A stretch of 6,882 nt of DNA from Solobacterium sp. (GTDB lineage: Bacteria > Bacillota_I > Bacilli_A > Erysipelotrichales > Erysipelotrichaceae). A program made the position numbers and the translations under genes. Where the stretch lies: contig JAFOLE010000147.1 of assembly GCA_017419465.1 (NCBI GenBank), forward strand, positions 1 to 6,882, given 5' to 3'. The notes beneath the pieces are model-generated. The model ran no database searches, was not told where the DNA came from, and worked only from the letters and a program-made list of their open reading frames with translations. Of the stretch, positions 5,992 to 6,882 are shown one piece after another; position 1 is the stretch's first letter, and every line of letters begins with the position of its first letter.

Positions 5992-6085
5992 AAGAAACAA
6001 ATGGGGGACAGATGGTCTGAAATGTGATCATCTGAATGGGGGTTGTAAATATTTTTCCATCCAAGAGCCCTTACGGGTACTTTAA

Positions 6086-6100
6086 TTATATATAAATAAT
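6086..6100. repeat. AT-rich 15-base repeat, copy 1
   Basis: TTATATATAAATAAT here matches a second copy at 6175-6189 at 14 of 15 positions, offset by 89 bases. Each copy contains the self-complementary core TTATATATAA. The two copies flank the perfect hairpin at 6146-6174. A protein-binding pair or simple AT-rich promoter sequence are both possible. Confidence 0.4.
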
Positions 6101-6145
6101 ACATGACAGAAACGGATTGTTACCGGTTCGGGCAATGCCGGAAAT

Positions 6146-6174
6146 GGAAAAACGGAAACTTGTTCCGTTTTTCC
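6146..6174. terminator. Perfect 12-base-pair hairpin, probable terminator of the small lipoprotein gene
   Basis: GGAAAAACGGAA (6146-6157) pairs perfectly with TTCCGTTTTTCC (6163-6174) around a five-base ACTTG loop. It lies 36 bases past the stop codon of the leftward lipoprotein gene. The T-run is within the stem arm rather than after it, so termination may be less efficient than at the other sites. The structure is symmetric and could act in either direction. Confidence 0.7.
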
Positions 6175-6189
6175 TTATATATAAACAAT
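6175..6189. repeat. AT-rich 15-base repeat, copy 2
   Basis: TTATATATAAACAAT is the second copy of the element at 6086-6100, with one base different. It lies between the hairpin and the lipoprotein stop codon, so it is not placed as a promoter for that gene. Confidence 0.4.
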
Positions 6190-6209
6190 TAAATATCTAT
6201 GTTATTCGG

Positions 6210-6593
6210 TTACTGTGCCATCACAAAGACCATTCTGCCTTCCGCTCCGCCGCCGGAATGAACGGTCAGTGTCTCACCCGCCTGTTCCATGGTATAGGTT
6301 TCACCAAGGAAGGTAAGGGAGGTCTCGTTCCAGGTGACGGCTTCTTCCTCATCAAACAGATGACAGGTGCCGGTTCCGTCTTCGGAGAGTACCAGCGTCA
6401 CGGTGCTTCCTTCCGCTTCCAGTCTTGCAAGCTTCTCATTCAGGGATGTGCCTGCATCATCATAGAGCTCCTTGAGCTGATAGGTGGCTGGTGTGATCGA
6501 CGGCTGCGGCTCTGAGGCTGCGGAAGATCCGCACGCGGCAAGCACAAGCGCTGTGATCAGTGCGGCAAGAATACGGAGAATGGGTTTCATCAT
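6210..6593 (-). CDS. Small lipoprotein with a beta-rich C-terminal domain
   Basis: This encodes 127 residues, starting at ATG 6593, seven bases after a strong GGGAGG site (6606-6601). An in-frame ATG at 6611 lies upstream of that site and is rejected; ATG 6590 is a possible alternative. The signal peptide (MMKPILRILAALITALVLAAC) ends in the canonical lipobox L-A-A-C with C21 as the lipidation residue. A short Ser/Pro-rich linker (22-37) leads to a helix-like KLARLEAEG and then alternating short strands with turns: TVTLVLSEDGTGTCHLF, AVTWNETSLTFLGETYTME, TLTVHSGG. This GTG...W...LTF-type repeat pattern is common in small surface lipoproteins of Bacillota with no known activity. The gene appears to be transcribed alone, with its own promoter region and a hairpin after it. 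Confidence 0.85.
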   Translation of the reverse strand: MMKPILRILAALITALVLAACGSSAASEPQPSITPATYQLKELYDDAGTSLNEKLARLEAEGSTVTLVLSEDGTGTCHLFDEEEAVTWNETSLTFLGETYTMEQAGETLTVHSGGGAEGRMVFVMAQ

Positions 6594-6606
6594 GCGGATT
6601 CCTCCC

Positions 6607-6625
6607 GACATACCGGGTGTATGTC
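6607..6625. repeat. Inverted repeat in the lipoprotein leader
   Basis: GACATAC (6607-6613) and GTATGTC (6619-6625) are perfect seven-base complements around CGGGT. The element lies between the proposed -10 (6639-6644) and the ribosome binding site (6601-6606) of the leftward lipoprotein gene. It could be an operator just after the transcription start or a small leader hairpin next to the ribosome binding site. Confidence 0.5.
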
Positions 6626-6638
6626 TGAACTATTTCCT

Positions 6639-6667
6639 ATCATACACGAGCCAAACCTGAAAGAAAA
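6639..6667 (-). promoter_or_regulatory. Probable promoter of the small lipoprotein gene
   Basis: On the - strand TATGAT (6644 to 6639) is a good -10. The hexamer 17 bases upstream is TTTTCT (6667-6662), a poor -35. The predicted start near 6632 gives a leader of about 40 bases before ATG 6593. Confidence 0.45.
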
Positions 6668-6688
6668 CGGAATGCGCTGCGTGTACCC

Positions 6689-6789
6689 TTTGCGCAAATA
6701 TTGAAAATGACAGCGCTTTCACAGAAAAATTACCGGTTTTGGTTGGAAATGAAACTTGTTTCACCCCGATTGGGCACCAAAAAGGGGTG
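6689..6789. repeat. Cluster of nested inverted repeats
   Basis: Four symmetric elements lie close together: TTTGCGCAAA (6689-6698, perfect palindrome), TTTTGGT (6737-6743) with ACCAAAA (6776-6782), TGAAAC-TT-GTTTCA (6750-6763) nested inside that pair, and CACCCC (6762-6767) with GGGGTG (6784-6789). The last two overlap, so they could form alternative structures. No gene or RNA family was recognised here. Confidence 0.4.
6708..6721. promoter_or_regulatory. Catabolite-responsive-element-like site
   Basis: On the - strand the site reads TGAAAGCGCTGTCA, differing at one position from the symmetric CcpA site TGAAAGCGCTTTCA. Relative to the lipoprotein promoter it is centred about 80 bases upstream, a position used for CcpA activation rather than blocking. 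CcpA is not visible in the window, so the assignment rests on motif similarity only. Confidence 0.35.
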
Positions 6790-6802
6790 TTCTGACAGGC
6801 AG

Positions 6803-6863
6803 AAAAAACATTTAAAAATTCGCAAAAATAATGCTTGCAATGCATTTTTCGGGGTGGTAGGAT
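6803..6863 (+). promoter_or_regulatory. Strong rightward promoter with phased A-tracts; its gene is outside the window
   Basis: TTGCAA (6835-6840), a 17-base spacer and TAGGAT (6858-6863) form a good sigma-A promoter, reinforced by an extended -10 TGG (6855-6857). Immediately upstream, three A-tracts (6803-6808, 6814-6818, 6824-6828) repeat at about 10-base intervals, the arrangement that bends DNA and provides UP-element contacts for RNA polymerase. Such architecture is typical of rRNA, tRNA or other heavily expressed transcripts. The product begins past the right edge, so its identity is inference. Confidence 0.6.
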
Positions 6864-6882
6864 AGTGAAGCACTCGCGTAGA

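Larger units (their letters stand above)
5856..6145. promoter_or_regulatory. Gene-free upstream region of the regulator, rich in short palindromes
   Basis: No convincing gene lies in the 354 bases between the regulator start and the small lipoprotein stop. The part described here contains a direct repeat ACCTGCCG (5861-5868 and 5871-5878, one helical turn apart), several further TGCCGG copies (5963-5968, 5976-5981, 6136-6141), an inverted repeat at 5965-5991, and an AT-rich block at 6081-6100. On the - strand the block contains a perfect TATAAT (6090-6085), but no -35 fits at 17 bases. The region most likely holds promoter and operator sites for the regulator. No riboswitch class was recognised. 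Confidence 0.5.

Noticed and set aside
6117..6515. A 132-codon + strand frame starting at TTG
   Set aside because: Antisense to the small lipoprotein gene and runs through the perfect hairpin at 6146-6174.
6594..6611. Upstream in-frame ATG for the small lipoprotein
   Set aside because: Its codons cover the GGGAGG ribosome binding site used by ATG 6593, and the added residues MSGGIR would spoil a normal signal peptide start.
6630..6845. A 71-codon - strand frame in the right-hand gap
   Set aside because: No ribosome binding site before its start, low-complexity aromatic and cysteine-rich product, and it spans several inverted repeats and the lipoprotein promoter.
6849..6863. T-box-like GGGGTGGTA near the right edge
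   Set aside because: A T-box requires GGTGGnACCGCG; here GGTGGTA is followed by GGATAG, and the stretch fits an extended -10 promoter element much better.
1..6882. CRISPR arrays, insertion sequences, tRNA or rRNA genes, phage attachment sites
   Set aside because: No regularly spaced repeats, transposase motifs, cloverleaf-type segments or rRNA-like sequence were seen anywhere in the window.

Overview
The window looks like chromosomal DNA from a Bacillota (Firmicutes-type) bacterium of roughly balanced base composition. The evidence is a bacterial EF-Tu at the left edge, strong GGAGG-type ribosome binding sites, several short intrinsic terminators with T-runs, two lipoprotein signal peptides, a DUF975 membrane protein (a family common in Bacillota) and a barnase/barstar pair. 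A gut clostridial or erysipelotrichal lineage would fit, but the rank below phylum is inference.

Layout. Bases 1-905 are the 3' three-quarters of tuf, closed by a strong terminator (920-953). Next come two rightward membrane-protein genes: a 102-residue protein with two membrane helices (1019-1327) and a DUF975 family protein (1421-2104), followed by another terminator (2123-2158). A compact rightward cluster then starts only 18 bases further on. It encodes a lipoprotein carrying a complete barnase-type ribonuclease domain on a Pro/Thr/Glu-rich stalk (2177-2752), a barstar-type inhibitor (2755-3036, 2-base gap) and an integral membrane acyltransferase of the OafA/WecH superfamily (3048-4106, 11-base gap). 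A hairpin that works in both directions separates this cluster from a convergent leftward gene (4149-5855), a 568-residue regulator with two XRE-type helix-turn-helix domains and a large unrecognised C-terminal region. Upstream of the regulator lies a 354-base gene-free stretch rich in palindromes and short repeats. A small leftward lipoprotein gene (6210-6593) follows. The right edge (6612-6882) has no convincing gene, but it holds the lipoprotein promoter region, a cre-like site, nested inverted repeats, and a strong rightward promoter with phased A-tracts whose gene lies outside the window.

How it may work together. The most notable unit is the ribonuclease/inhibitor pair. All five barnase active-site residues (equivalents of K27, E73, R83, R87, H102) are visible, but the enzyme is predicted to be lipid-anchored outside the membrane rather than freely secreted as in Bacillus. 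The inhibitor has no signal peptide and should stay in the cytoplasm as immunity. The toxin gene has almost no Shine-Dalgarno sequence, while the inhibitor has a very strong one placed inside the end of the toxin gene, an arrangement expected to favour inhibitor synthesis. The acyltransferase probably shares the transcript and may modify envelope glycans, but a functional link to the ribonuclease is unproven.
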